Shown: piece by piece, positions 32,110-44,009 of the stretch
Position numbering within the stretch: position 1 is the stretch's first letter
Layout: every line of letters begins with the position of its first letter
The notes under the pieces: model-generated
The model's input: only the letters and a program-made list of their open reading frames with translations
Database searches by the model: none
What the model was told of the DNA's origin: nothing
Assembly: GCA_911728435.2 (NCBI GenBank)
Contig: OU452201.1
Location: 27,776,001 to 27,840,000, forward strand
Origin: Apoderus coryli
Lineage: Eukaryota; Arthropoda; Insecta; Coleoptera; Attelabidae
Direction: 5' to 3'
DNA length: 64,000 nt
Position numbers and translations under genes: made by a program

Positions 32110-33095
32110 TAAGCTACCTACTTAATTTGACCAGCGATGTAAAACTATTTTCAGATAGGTTTAAGCTAAAATATAAGTTACGTTTAGGTTAAGTTAGGAA
32201 GCACTGCTTCAACTTTTATAAAAATGTGTTTTTACTAATAAACACACCACAAATATTTCTGAAATTGACAGCGATATTATTATGTACTTAAATATTTTTA
32301 CAAAAACGAAAATACAGTACTGTGGTTAGAAACCGAAAACTATAATTATTCTTAGTCAGGACCTGACTTGTAACCCAAAATGGCGACGGTATACGTCACA
32401 CTTTATTTCAAAGTGCCAACGTGGAGTCGGAATGCTGTACTTATTAATGCTGTGACAATGTTAAAAAACTTCCATCATTAGTAGGTATACTCTCAAATTT
32501 TGAAATTTCTGAATGTATAGTTTTCCATTAAAAAGATCGATGCGGTTCCCAGTGGGACATGTTGTAGATATACGTAGTAAGTTACTCTCATACTCATGTT
32601 TTAATAGCAGTTATTAAATCCTCGTTGCAAAATATACTCTTATATTTAATTATAGCTCTAAGTGAGTTTCGGTATTGCAGCTTTTGTCAGAATATTGACG
32701 ATGCGTGGAAGATATGAAGTAATTGCTTATTTTTTGTAATATGTCGCAATCTGACATTCTTCCTCGTGTGTGAAAGTATTCCTTAGTAGTTTCACAAAAA
32801 CAGCTCATACAATATAGGGCTTAATAGCGTAGGACAATTTTTTAATAAGACCATAGAAGTTGTTATTAAGAACGAACATTTATTTTTATAATTAAAATCT
32901 ATCCAAACAATATTCATTTTCCTAGAAACACTTTTTATTTGATTCGAAACACGTTCCACAACTACGCCATGAGCTGGATATAGAATGAGTGTTGAGAATA
33001 ACTCAAAATGGGAAGAATAGATAAAAAATAGTATCGTTTCTGAATTTGGATGACGAAAGAGACTCGAAATGACCCCCTTTTTCCCTAATGACCCA
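32110..33095. other. Spacer, no gene recognised
   Basis: No feature supported. Confidence 0.4.
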
Positions 33096-33099
33096 TCTC

Positions 33100-33290
33100 A
33101 CACAAATAATTTTGCAAAAAGAACTGCGGCACAATAGCAATGTTTTTATCAGGAATATGGATGGCTTTGCGAATATTTACTACTTCTTTGTCGAGTGTGA
33201 CATCTTGTATTTGGCCGAGAACTGGAGGGTTGGCGAGCTGGATCTACTCTCATCTTTGACCATTATAAATTACTATTTCCGGACTCAAAC
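33100..33290 (+). pseudogene. LINE endonuclease N-terminal fragment
   Basis: The frame reads FVECDILYLAENWRVGELDL then LSSLTIINYY. This parallels the endonuclease catalytic block in the intact ORF2 (YFDILIFSETWRLELPDL). The catalytic E is retained but SETW has become AENW. Upstream the frame is open (VFIRNMDGF). About 60 residues survive. Confidence 0.6.
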
Positions 33291-33299
33291 TTACGTTTT

Positions 33300-34035
33300 T
33301 GCACTGTTGTTATTATTGTGATAACTAATATAAAGTCAGATAGTGCTAGATTTGTTATAAGTCTTAAAGATTAATAACTGTTTATCCACATTAAAAGAAA
33401 AAGTACTTATAGCTTACCTCTGTTTATCCAGCAAACAATAATAACCTGAGAAATGAACGAAGAACGAAAATTTGAACATTTTTCTCTTATGACACGTTTG
33501 TCAATTGTTGTTACCTAAATGGTCAGTTCAGATTAATGAACAATACCCCAGGATACCGTATGTTACTGTTACAGTAAACAATTATACATTTGAAAAATCG
33601 TGCGGAAAAGTATATTTTCCGCAAACTACAAACTTAAGCTAATTTTTACCATTCTGGTCATTTTCTCTGGTAATAACAATGTATTTGAAGTTATTCCGAA
33701 TTATTTCTAAAGTTTTGCTTGTACTCTTTTATTTTGCGAAATTTGAAGTGCTCGTAGGAAAAAAATTGTACCTAACACATGCGGGAAATATCTTTTCTGC
33801 AAATAACTATTTGCATCGGCTTTTATATAAATTTAATTCGCTTCCATACTATCAAGATTAAGGAACATTTGGGAACAATATTTACGGTTTAAAAGGTGTT
33901 GTATCGCGATCTAACCTAACAGTCTGTGCATGAGAAACATTTTTCGACAAAATGTATAAAGGTCGACTATTAGACGACACAACTTTCTTCGAAGTCATCC
34001 CATTCTGGATTCACCAGTAGAATTGTGTGAGGTTT
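33300..34035. other. Spacer, no gene recognised
   Basis: The short frame at 33679-33861 is hydrophobic and unrecognised. Confidence 0.4.
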
Positions 34036-34039
34036 TGAA

Positions 34040-34290
34040 TGTTTTACAACGTTGCAAAATATCAACAAGGCTCCTGGTTTAGATGTGGTGCATTACGAAT
34101 TCATCTAAAACCTACCAGAAAACTACATTTTATATTTATGTTCGCTATTCCCACAAGTTATTAGATCACGTATATCACCTTCTTCACAGTATCAGACCCA
34201 ATTTTCTATGGTTCTTACGAGAGGTGATAGAGAAGATCCTAATATAATAATTAATAGCATTAACATTTTTCTCCAAGGATTGTTCTATTG
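34040..34290 (+). pseudogene. LINE reverse transcriptase fragment
   Basis: One frame reads INKAPGLDVVHYEFI, a stop, NLPENYILYLCSLF, then after a shift LTRGDREDPNI. These are the NKAPG.D, helper helix and KGDR.DP.NYR blocks of LINE RTs. It is about 80 residues with one stop. Confidence 0.75.
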
Positions 34291-34679
34291 ATTATTATAT
34301 ACCCTCCTATAGAATCCTTTATTCATAGCTTAAGGTCGGCTCACGAAATCAGGAAGGACAGCAAATGAGGCACAAGGATATTCTTAACACCATCATGAAA
34401 AAGTGTGGCTTAGATGTGAGGAGCAGCGTCGACGACATGAAGATGCATGTAGTGGTACATTCACTACATGAATTTATTATTAAATACAAGATTCTAATAT
34501 TGTTAAAATATTTTTAGTTACCATAGATATAATATAATAATTGATATATTAATTTTTATAAAAGATAGTAGTTGTAATCATTGAAGTAAAAAACACAACA
34601 AATTTAATATGATCCTAAACATAATTTTATTTAGAAGTAGTTATTTAGAAAAGTTTAGACAACGACAACTAAAATGCAA

Positions 34680-34836
34680 AGAGAGAGCATCGAAAGGAGA
34701 GAGAACGCATCGATGGGGTAGCGCACCTACACCAGCCGGTAAATGGTACTGATTGGGTGTGTCAATTTTGTGACAAGGTTTGCGGCTCGAGGAGCGGTCT
34801 GTTTAACCATCTTAGAGTTCGTAACAGCAGTCCTTG
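34680..34836 (+). pseudogene. C2H2 finger fragment of retroelement type
   Basis: The frame reads REHRKERERIDGVAHLH, then DWVCQFCDKVCGSRSGLFNH and LRVRNS. It is a C2H2 finger (C..C, GSRSGL.NHLR) of the kind found at the C-terminus of some insect and mollusc reverse-transcriptase-associated proteins; R replaces the second histidine (NHLRVR). Upstream at 34350-34440 (ILNTIMKKCGLDVRSSVDDM) may belong to it. It could instead be a fragment of a host zinc-finger gene. Confidence 0.5.
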
Positions 34837-34839
34837 AGT

Positions 34840-35955
34840 TGGAATAATTCATACTCGTTAGCTGGTAGTTTAGGCTACATTAAAAAAAATGTTTATTTCT
34901 TAGACTTGGATCCTTTTATTAATGTATCCACTACTTTTCAAATTACTAAATAATTTTCTGTAGTGTATTTACTAGCCTACACCGAAGTATCTGTATTTTT
35001 TTAATACTATTTAACGTTTAAGTATAGGGTTAGATTCAAGGCTAAATAATATTACGTATTTGTTTATGTATCTAAATTAAAATAGCTTTCCTCACCGTTC
35101 ATCAATACATAGGTACTTCATATGCCTATGTGCATAGTGCAAGAAAATTTATTAGACAATGATAGTGTCAAATCGAGGCCTTACTGGCTTTAGAACGAAG
35201 TTATGTACCTAAGTATTTATTAAAACCACTATTACCCCTACTCAAGATTTTTATCTTGCGAGATTATAGTGCCTTTAGAGAAAAGTTATAGAGCTTTTAT
35301 AGACCTCGATGAGGACTTATATTGATGACTTTTTGCGATCGTATATTTTCTGAAATGCACTCATAGACGTCGATGGTTTTCTTCCGTATTGCGAATAAAT
35401 TGAAAATAAATATTGTTATAGGAACTGGAATTGGGGAAAGTGATAAAGCGAAAATATTAAAGTGTGTAATATTATATTAGTCAAGTTAAATATCTAATAA
35501 AAGAAAGTAATCTGGTGTTTTGGATATGCTATTTGTTATTATAATTTTTAAATGAATAAAACAAACTAAAAATTGTTTTTATTTTTAATTATCCTTGAAT
35601 GTAATGTTGATGCATACTTGACATTATATGAAGGGACGCGAGCTTTTTTGAGGGGTCCAAAGCTTAGTATACAAAAGCACTAGAAGGAAATCATTTAAAA
35701 GTAACATAAATGTAGCGAGAAACTTAAGTTGAACTTTCTAAAAGAAAATATACACCAATATTAAAAGCGCCTTGTATAACAGCTAAATATTTCACATTTA
35801 GCGAGATTTTTTAAAGAAAAAACTATCATAAAAATTTTATTTTTCCTTATTTTTCTTGAGCCATATATTTATAAATTTTTGGATATTATTAGGGTTTTTG
35901 GTTCGTATTAACGACAAAAGTGAAATATTTTTTTTAATTTCATGTTAAAATACTT
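34840..35955. other. AT-rich spacer
   Basis: No feature supported. Confidence 0.4.
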
Positions 35956-35958
35956 TTT

Positions 35959-36003
35959 CTTCGACGTTTCGACAAACAAATTTTTGTCTTCTTCAGGATT
36001 TTC
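35959..36003 (-). ncRNA. Hammerhead-like motif (minus strand)
   Basis: On the minus strand CTGAAGA (35996-35990) is followed by stem II GACAAA/TTTGTC and GAAAC (35970-35966) with GTC (35965-35963). Stem III collapses to AC/GT with no loop. Stem I pairs only about 2 bp. It has the same extra A before stem II as the other short copies. Confidence 0.5.
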
Positions 36004-36004
36004 T

Positions 36005-37015
36005 TTCCTATTAGTCTTCCAACATCTCATTAGTGTTTTGTTTCCCATTTTCTCTTTCCATCCAAAAACCCCAATAATGATATCCAAAAAATATTTAGAA
36101 ACAAACTTTAGATAGCAAACTTGCACGGGCAACTAAACTTATAGAAATAATACTTCTGGATAAATGGTGCGTCAAATTTATACTAGCTAACATTTCGCAA
36201 CCACCCCCATGCCATGCCACCATACGGCACGCTACTGTTCTTGCTTACATTTGAGGGTATAATATAACATTTTATTTGTACAAAAAAATATTTGCAATCT
36301 CTGAAAAGGAAGCTTTCATTGCTATGTATTTGCGGGTGACAGAATTGAAGAATCTTTATTGATCTCAGCCCGAATAAATTGACATAACTAGTTCTCTTCG
36401 AGTTCTAAAAATAGATATGTAATAAATACTGTTTACTCATTATATTATTAAAATTACTATTATAATAATTATTGTAAGTAGGCAATTAAATAAATTAAAT
36501 TTATATCTATGCAAATAACTGAGGCACTCATCAACTTCTAAAACCAGAAATTAGCTAAAATTGAAACATATTGTAAATATAATTATATTATTTGTAATAG
36601 TTATTGCAAGTACGTTTCATTAATTTATTTGAATATTAACAATTTATCGTTAATTTTAATGCAAATTAAACCAATCAATTGTTTCTATACGATATTATTC
36701 ATTTCAGACTGTGCCATATAAATTTATAATGTAAATCTGCATGAAATAAATATCTGCGCTCCAATAGTATAGCCATTATTAGATAAAATTAAACTACAAA
36801 TCCAATTTATTTTCATATATGCTATTTGCTGGATTATTTGGTTAAAACCAAAGATATTAAATCTTTGGTTAAAACACATCATAAAATTGGTATTATTATC
36901 TCTATCAACTAAAATAAATAAGTTCGAAGAAAAAGAAACACCAATTTGAATCAATTCTTTAAGTGAGTTTTACCACATGTTTGTTCTAGTTAACGTACAA
37001 ACTTCAATCTTGGAA
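36005..37015. other. AT-rich spacer
   Basis: The minus-strand frame at 36724-36954 has no recognisable motif. Confidence 0.4.
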
Positions 37016-37019
37016 AAAT

Positions 37020-37245
37020 TTTAATCTATACCTACCATAAAAACAACGAAAATAGAGAAGTCATCTTTTATTATTTTTTCTAAAGTAATCAAAAATTAAT
37101 TAACATAAACTACTGCCGTCGAGGGATATATCTGTGATCTTTTTATTATTTAACTTTTTCGAAATACTGTCGGTGACAAGCTATATTTCAAAATATTACT
37201 TTTTTTTTAAATTTTTATTGTAGAAATTAGCTGTTTTTTATCTAA
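37020..37245 (+). repeat. Dispersed direct repeat, copy A
   Basis: Matches 38400-38625 over about 215 bp with an estimated 15-20 percent differences. Shared words include CTAAAGTAATCAAAAATTAA, ATTAACATAAACT, CTGTCGGT and ACAAGCTATATT. Confidence 0.75.
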
Positions 37246-37348
37246 ATGCTGGTCTCGAGTAGGAGGATAACATGGTGACAGTAAGCAAATCTACCTGCTT
37301 ATAAAACATAATTTATTTTATAAAATTAATTTGTGTCCGTAAATATAA

Positions 37349-37612
37349 TTGAAAAATAATTTTGTGGCGTATTGGACAAAATGACTGATTTTACCTACAC
37401 AGGAGACTTTGTTTAATTTAGCAGGGCTTCAGTATAATTCAGTAGAACCAGACCGAGGCATAGTAAGAGCGAAACGAATTCGTCAGTATCTGTCGCCCCA
37501 TGCCTTGGTCTGGTTCTACTGAATTAGACTGAGGCCCTGATAAATTAAACAAAGTCCTCTGTGTAGGTAAAACCAATCATTTTGTCCGCTACCCGACAAA
37601 ATTATTTTTCAA
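37349..37612. repeat. 264-bp foldback (112-bp arms, 40-bp loop)
   Basis: Arms 37349-37460 and 37501-37612 are inverted copies with several mismatches (CAGACCGAGGCA versus TGCCTTGGTCTG; GGTTCTACTGAATTAGACTG versus CAGTATAATTCAGTAGAACC). The loop has the self-complementary CGAATTCG. No coding content. It could be a MITE or an inverted terminal fragment. Confidence 0.85.
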
Positions 37613-38399
37613 TAATTTATTTTATTTCAGAAATTTTGTACTTATTTTGATATTGTTACATTAATTTACATTATATAATTCGAATCATTATTATGAGATA
37701 ACATAAACTCACATAGTGTTTCAACCACAATTTTCTATGAATCCTGACTTGTAATTTCATTTGACACTGTAGCAAAACCTTTAAGAAAGACATGCTCTCT
37801 CATCAAAAAAGTCCAAAATATACTGGATTTTGTTAAAAGTTAAATATTATTTTACAAAATACAGATATCTTAATTTAGGTTAGTAAAAATATGCTACATA
37901 CAATTATTTAGTAATTTGAAAAGCATTGGATACACCAATAACAGGATTCAAGTCAATTTCCCTTTGAATCCTTGATTGATTTGCAAGGTATTGTGAAAAC
38001 CATAAGATACGTAAAAGACAAATTTAGAAGGTCATGGTCTAGTTTAGGATAAAGCTTTACAGTTTTTTAAGCCGTTCCTTAGTTTTCGAAATTATCGAAA
38101 ATTATCAAAATTTAATCAAAACACACTACATATTTGTTTTAATTAAATCAAAAAATAGACACAATATTTATGCTTAATAACAATAATTTATGGTTAACAT
38201 TGGCCAACTACCCTTTTTGAATACTATAAAATTACGCTTAAATTTAACAAACGGAGATACGCTTAAATTTAACAAACAATTTATGTTAATAATTTGGTTA
38301 TTTTTTTAATTTTTAAACAATTTAGTAGAATAATAACTACTATAAACAGTATGGGGATAACAAGACTTTCGCTAAATAAAAAAAAATGTATTTTTTAAT

Positions 38400-38625
38400 G
38401 TATACCTATCTTAAAAACATCGAAAAAAAGAGAAGTCATGTTTTATTATTTTGTCTAAAGTAATCAAAAATTAATTAACATAAACTGCTGCCCTCGAGGA
38501 ATATATCTATGATCGTTTGATTATTTACCTTTTTCGTAAGCCTGTCGGTAACAAGCTATATTGGCCTATATTACTTTTTTTTTCTTTTTGGTGTAGACAT
38601 CAGCTATTTTTTATTTAAATTATTC
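38400..38625 (+). repeat. Dispersed direct repeat, copy B
   Basis: Copy of 37020-37245. A partial inverted copy is at about 48003-48110 (ATAGCTTGTCACCAACGAAA, CCTCGAGGGCA). Confidence 0.75.
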
Positions 38626-38689
38626 CATATATCGAATATATTAAGAATTTGTTTTATTTTGAACCCCCTCTGCACTATTTACGCGCCTT

Positions 38690-38870
38690 TGTAAGTTGCA
38701 AGTTTTTTATGATGCATTTTATAGGTTATATTCTATCAGAGCTATAAATAACTTAAACGGCTTTACTGTCTAATTTTTGACCCTTTTATCTACTATTTTA
38801 TGAACGCCTATGTCAATAAGCTTTTTATGTTGCATTTTGTAGGTTATCTCTATATAATTAAGCAATCACG
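38690..38870 (-). repeat. Diverged satellite-like units (two, minus orientation)
   Basis: Two units share AAG(C)TTTTTATG.TGCATTTT.TAGGTTAT and relate to the plus-strand units at 45.7-46.4 kb. Confidence 0.6.
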
Positions 38871-38879
38871 TTTACAAGT

Positions 38880-39334
38880 TAAAAACTTATGGCATGGATT
38901 ATTTAAACATAGACACCTTGTGGAAACTATTTAAATAACGTGAAGTGTTATGAAATTAAAAATATTTCTTATTAATGAGTTTAACTGTTAAAAAATATAC
39001 TTGCATATTTAATCATAATAAATGTGTGATATAAAAAAAAATTAGCCCCTATGTACCTACATATAACATAAATATATGATATGGAGAGCTAAAAAAGAAA
39101 CATGCATTATAGAACTAAGATTTTAATACAAAATAGATTTAAAAATATATGACGGAGAAAGTCACATCTAGTGGTGCTTACGTGTTTCACTAGGCATGCT
39201 GCCTGACTTGCTCAAAGAGAAGAAATTATTACTACAACCTATCACATATAATATTTTAAAGAAGAAGGAATACAAAAAAGCTATCAGCTAGCTACCCATT
39301 TATTAAAAACGAAAACAAAAAATACCTAGAACAT
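38880..39334. other. Spacer, possibly decayed Penelope-like body
   Basis: No clear motif. It lies directly upstream of the GIY-YIG remnant in the position expected for a reverse transcriptase tail. Confidence 0.3.
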
Positions 39335-39700
39335 GCAATTTAACATCAAAATTCATAAAGAACAATAAAGGTGGACAAATTTAACATAAAAAATCAGGGG
39401 TTTCCGACTTGCATGTAAGGTTTGCCCAAAGGTTTACATTGGACATACTGGACGAAATTTCAAACCATGTTTAAAATAACATAGAAGTTCATAATAATAT
39501 AAATAACAAAACAGGTTTAACAATCATTTAATAGCCGATGGTCATGAGTTCAATGTTCGTAGTGACTTCGACGATTTGCAGAAAAAAAGGGCAGAAAATT
39601 GAATTAACTAAAAGCTGTACAAATTATCAAGTTAAGATACACAAACAATTTTTTAGAAATTGGAACCATTTTGAATTAGCGGGTATTTTTTACATTCAGA
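39335..39700 (+). pseudogene. Penelope-like element GIY-YIG endonuclease remnant
   Basis: The third plus frame reads ACKVCPKVYIGHTGRNFKPC, an arginine-serine stretch with stops, then NRFNNHLIADGHEFNV. This is the C-terminal GIY-YIG nuclease of Penelope-like retroelements: a CxxC linker, VYIG.TGRNF as the variant YIG half, and NHL...GH.F. Frame breaks occur before the domain (SGV is in another frame) and at least four stops lie in the middle. No Penelope RT motif was recognised upstream. Together with the ribozyme-like terminal fragments it shows this retroelement class once moved here. Confidence 0.8.
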
Positions 39701-41834
39701 AAGAATACTAATTTTATAGCTCACTCCAAATGAATCCCAATATGCTATTCAAATTGTTACTGGTTCGATTCAAGTTTTACGAGCGGCTTGTAATTCAAGT
39801 TTTAATTAAAGAAGAACAAACAAAGAATATCAACTTTATTAATCTGTATTAAAGTAATGAAAAATTACTCACCTCTTATAATTCTGGATCTCTCTCGGGC
39901 ACCCACTTTTTATTTAAAAGGAAAACAATAATTAAATGACTCTTCTGTCAACAACATAACGAAACTTTATTTGAAATAAAACGCAAAGGTTTGGGCTCAA
40001 AACAACTAATTTAATAATTAAAATTAATAAAGAAAATGAATAACAGCAAAGAAATAAATATGTATAAATAATAAAAAAAAATAAAACAATTAAACGAGAA
40101 TGAAAATTTAGAAGAAAATCTTAAATTAAAAATAGGAGAATTAATATAATTACGAATAATTATATTAATTCCTATACGAAACTTTAATTACAATTAAAAA
40201 CTGAATTTATTTCAATTACTACAATAAACAACTTTAATCTTTATAAAAATTAATTGGAAACAAAAAGGCCTTCAATTAAAAGAATTAACAAATAACTTAC
40301 TGAAACTTTAACTTCGAATCTCCTTAAGAAACTTTATACAATTATAAATCACATCTAGATTCTACTACGGCTAAAACGAATCTCCCTTGAAAGTCCTATT
40401 GCCTATCCAAAATTGCCTCATTAAAATGACAAGTAGGCACTACAGAATGAAAAATGTCCAATAAGAAAAGAGCATTTTTGAAATATATTCCTATACAAAT
40501 ACAGCTACAGGGTGAATAGTAGTTTACGTCTTAGAAATAAAATACATTTTTATATCGACTGTAATAATGATTGTTGATACTTAGGTATCTTAGGTTGGAG
40601 TTTGTTTAAAAGATTAACCAGTCACTACCATTTGTAAAGCAAGAAACAATACGATTTTATAAGACTTCTCAATCTCCCGAATCATCGACTGGACAAAAAC
40701 CCATTGTTTTTTTATTCGCCCTTTATATATTATTTGATATGGAAAACCGTGACACCCTCCAATTTGCTTCTGTATATGATAATAAAAGTCCGACATTTAA
40801 TTTACATGAAGGCGTTTTGAGAATGTTGAATGTGTTGACCATCCTATAACTGAAACATCTGGTTATCTTTTCTAATATATGCTTTTAGTTTTGGACTAAC
40901 TCATAAACAAATATAATATTTTCGACAAGAAAAAGATCTTTTTCTAGAATTAAGTATTTCAAGTTGACTAACTTAATAAAAAATACTTTTATTATTAACG
41001 GTTAACAACTTTTATTTTATACTTTTACAAATTTTGTTCTAACTTGAACAGAGTTGTGACTAAATGTATTTTTCTAAAATTAAGGTTGCTCTTTTATATG
41101 CTTAAATCTAACTTCGTGCAAATAAAGATAGTACAATGGATAATTGATAACTATAATTATATGATGATAAGAAAATAAGATATCTACTAACTATGTTTAA
41201 TATTTGTCTATAATTAAAGAGTATTGATATGATAAAGAAATATATTAACTAACTAATTTCTAATGTTCTAACTATGTTTCAATATTTATGTATAATCATA
41301 TGTAATCTGTTATGATATACATAACTCTAGGTATAACTTCTTTATCACAGATGTTGTATGATATTTACAAAAATATTATATCTCCCAAACTAAGAGAAAA
41401 TATCTATATAAAAACCCAACTAGTATCCATAATACCAGTGGCGTGGTGTCTTGTTACAAAATGACCATACCGATATTAGTAATTCTCCACTTCCGAATTT
41501 ATTTGTCTAACGGTTGTATAATATATTTTCATTTATAAAAACCTTCACAGATGTTGCCAATACTTTCATTTGTTATCTCTGGGGTTTTTACATATTTTTG
41601 TACCTAATCCGATGTTATTTTACTTGCTGTTACCATATTATCGTTTTGAAATGTATTCATATTCATTATTTAACATCGAAAGAAGGTACTGTGTAGCGAA
41701 GCACGTGTCATGTTCTATATGTTAAAAGAGTCATTAGTAGAAACTAAAAACAAGTAGTTTTATTCATTGAAATTATCTCAATATCATATGAATTTCTACC
41801 AAGTAAATATCGAAACCATCAGGTATAGCAAACT
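39701..41834. other. Long AT-rich spacer
   Basis: Contains ACAGGGTGAATAG at 40508, an orphan mariner-like end, and no recognisable gene. Confidence 0.4.
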
Positions 41835-41895
41835 AATGAATATATTATATAAAATATTTTGTGGAGCAGACATCTTTGATTTCTCAAATTAATAT
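41835..41895 (+). repeat. Penelope-type terminal tail fragment
   Basis: ATTTTGTGGAGCAGACATC matches the tail that follows hammerhead-like motifs at 14561 and 19641. The ribozyme core is not found here. Confidence 0.4.
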
Positions 41896-42629
41896 AATAA
41901 TAATAACTTTTTGTGTATTACATTTACCACAGTTTTAATAATTCAAAAACCTTCTGGCTATCATATCGCTATGTCTCGTTGAAAACGCACACACACACAC
42001 ATGCAAAATTTGCTACTAAATTAATAAAAGCACACTGTGAAAATTTTCCGGCCGAAAATCGCAACAATGCCCTGTATGTCACGAAATGACAAACGATTCA
42101 CATCTGTTGTTACTCGTGGATAAACAGTCGTGGCGAAGGGTCGACAAAAAAAAGTGCCTTTTTTACAGCTCAATCGACAGCAGAAAAAAGGTACCGTGTA
42201 TTCTTTGTTCTTTTTTTTTTAGTTCGCCATTCTTTGTTTTTTCAGAACATACGAGCAGGGCATGCAACGTGTTAAATACAGTTTCGTATATTGTAACTTA
42301 ACGGAACTGTAAAAGCAAAACACAATGAATATAACAGGCTAAAAATACTACGAAAATTCGACAAGTTAATGAGGGCAGAAAAGTAAGTTTTTCTTTATAA
42401 TGAGTCAAATAATAAAAATGTATACATGACTCGATGGCCATATCTTAAGGTGGTGATCCTTGGAGAAATCGAAAGTGCCTATACACTTTGTCTAAAACTC
42501 AATAATTTGAAAATTAGACCATTCTTAAGTGGAGTGGTATATTTTCAGTGATAAATAAAAGTCGAATCTCCACAAAAATAAATTAAATAGAAATGTTTGT
42601 AAATTTCTATTAATTTTTGTTGATTCGAT
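41896..42629. other. Spacer with one inverted tail fragment
   Basis: AAAAGTCGAATCTCCACA at 42565 is an inverted tail of the same terminal repeat as at 58621. The frame at 42086-42301 is unrecognised. Confidence 0.35.
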
Positions 42630-42836
42630 AAACCTCAATAGTTAAGGAGTCAAAGGCAATATTAATTGACGCGGCACAGAAATCGTCTCAGGGTATCTGG
42701 TATAACGAGGGTGAATCTCCGATCGAAACTGTATCTTGTTGCGGATAGAGACAAGGCAGTCAGTAGAATAAATCAATTTGAGTGTAAAATTTAACAAATG
42801 AAGTATCCAGCGATTTTTCATGTTTAGCCAATTCAA
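42630..42836 (-). pseudogene. LINE ORF2 C-terminal fragment
   Basis: The minus strand encodes MNWLNMKNRWILHLLNF, LVSIRNKIQFRSEIHPRYTR and YPETISVPR. The WLNM..R..LH.L block followed by F.FRS..H...TR is the CR1/Jockey RT-distal tail, also seen at 31.8 and 44.9 kb. About 65 residues are open. Confidence 0.7.
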
Positions 42837-42839
42837 ATC

Positions 42840-44005
42840 AACAAATGTGTGTGAAATGTGATTAAACTAGAAACACCTTGTATATAGATGAAAACTAAAA
42901 CTACAAAATGGTTATAACTTTTTTATTATTCCTGTAATTTTGTTAATGCGATGGATGTGACAGCTTTCATTTTCGCAATTAATTGGACATTTACAGTGTA
43001 AGTTCTACTTTATTTAAATTATTTTAATATATTTTGATCCATCAATATAAACAATGGTATATTATCGTATAATAACAAAATATCAGTTACGCTTTGGTTT
43101 TCTGTAGCTCGTGTTATATCTAATTTTCCATCGAAACTAGGTTAATTAATTACAAAATCGCTGATATGCAAATCGTATACAGTGAATCCCATCAAGTGCA
43201 AGTTATAACTTACCCGTTTTATTGTAGCATTGTTATTTTATTAGTGTTGAGCTTACAGTTAACACATGCCTAAATTGGAAATAAAATAAAATTAAAAGAA
43301 AGTAAATCTAAAAGTTATAGCTAATAAAAATGTACCTATTATGCAGTGCGAACTGGATTTATAATGACGATTATTAGAGAATTAATTTACGAATGGAACA
43401 TGTATTTTCGAAAATGTTATTGCTGGTCGGTCAAGGAAAACAAACTCAAATAAAATACGCCACATTCACAAAAATATAATCAAAAATAAATGTTGATTAA
43501 AGAAAATTGCCTTACTTGTTATAATTTCCATCATGTGGGGCTTTATGTTACAATAACCTTTGAATTCATTCTAGTTTTTCAACCAACGTAAAAAGTTTCT
43601 GTTGCTCTAAAATTTGAATAAAATGTTTTTTGAAAAAATCATTAATTATTTCTATTTTAGATGAATACCTACCTATAAATGTTTGCATTCCCTACAAACT
43701 AGAAATATTTCAAATATAAAGCCACTGATGATGGAACTATGATATTGATAAACGTGTTTAGCAATTTTTGAGGTGACAAATTATATGATTGGGTTGTGTG
43801 GATTAGACATGTTTTATTTTCTTCATCGTGCATGCGGGAAAATCTTTCCATACCAAACACCTTTTTGTTGTCTCGTTGGTAATGACTAAAGTATCCACGG
43901 CCGCTCAATACACCTTAATGTAAATAAAGGTCCTGTTTGATTGATCAAACACTCCCGCCGACCCAAAGGTATTAGGTTATTATTTATCTCATAAAACAAC
44001 AAATT
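42840..44005. other. Spacer
   Basis: No protein gene recognised; one degenerate ribozyme-like motif at 43721. Confidence 0.4.
43721..43775 (+). ncRNA. Degenerate hammerhead-like motif
   Basis: GCCACTGATGATGGAA has a perfect CTGATGA box (43725-43731), but the second box reads GATAAAC instead of GAAAC and the flanks do not pair. Probably inactive. Confidence 0.3.
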
Positions 44006-44009
44006 TCTT

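Noticed and set aside
35908..36132. 74-codon minus ORF containing NPEEDKNLFVETSKKK
   Set aside because: This string is the translation of the hammerhead-like terminal repeat, not an independent protein domain.
37461..37500. Hammerhead-like GAAACGAATTCGTC in the loop of the 37.4-kb foldback
   Set aside because: No CTGANGA box upstream (CCGAGGC has two core changes) and stem I flanks do not pair.
40508..40800. Mariner-like end ACAGGGTGAATAG with a 60-codon minus ORF nearby
   Set aside because: No partner terminus or transposase motif found; a short CAGGGTG word alone is weak evidence.
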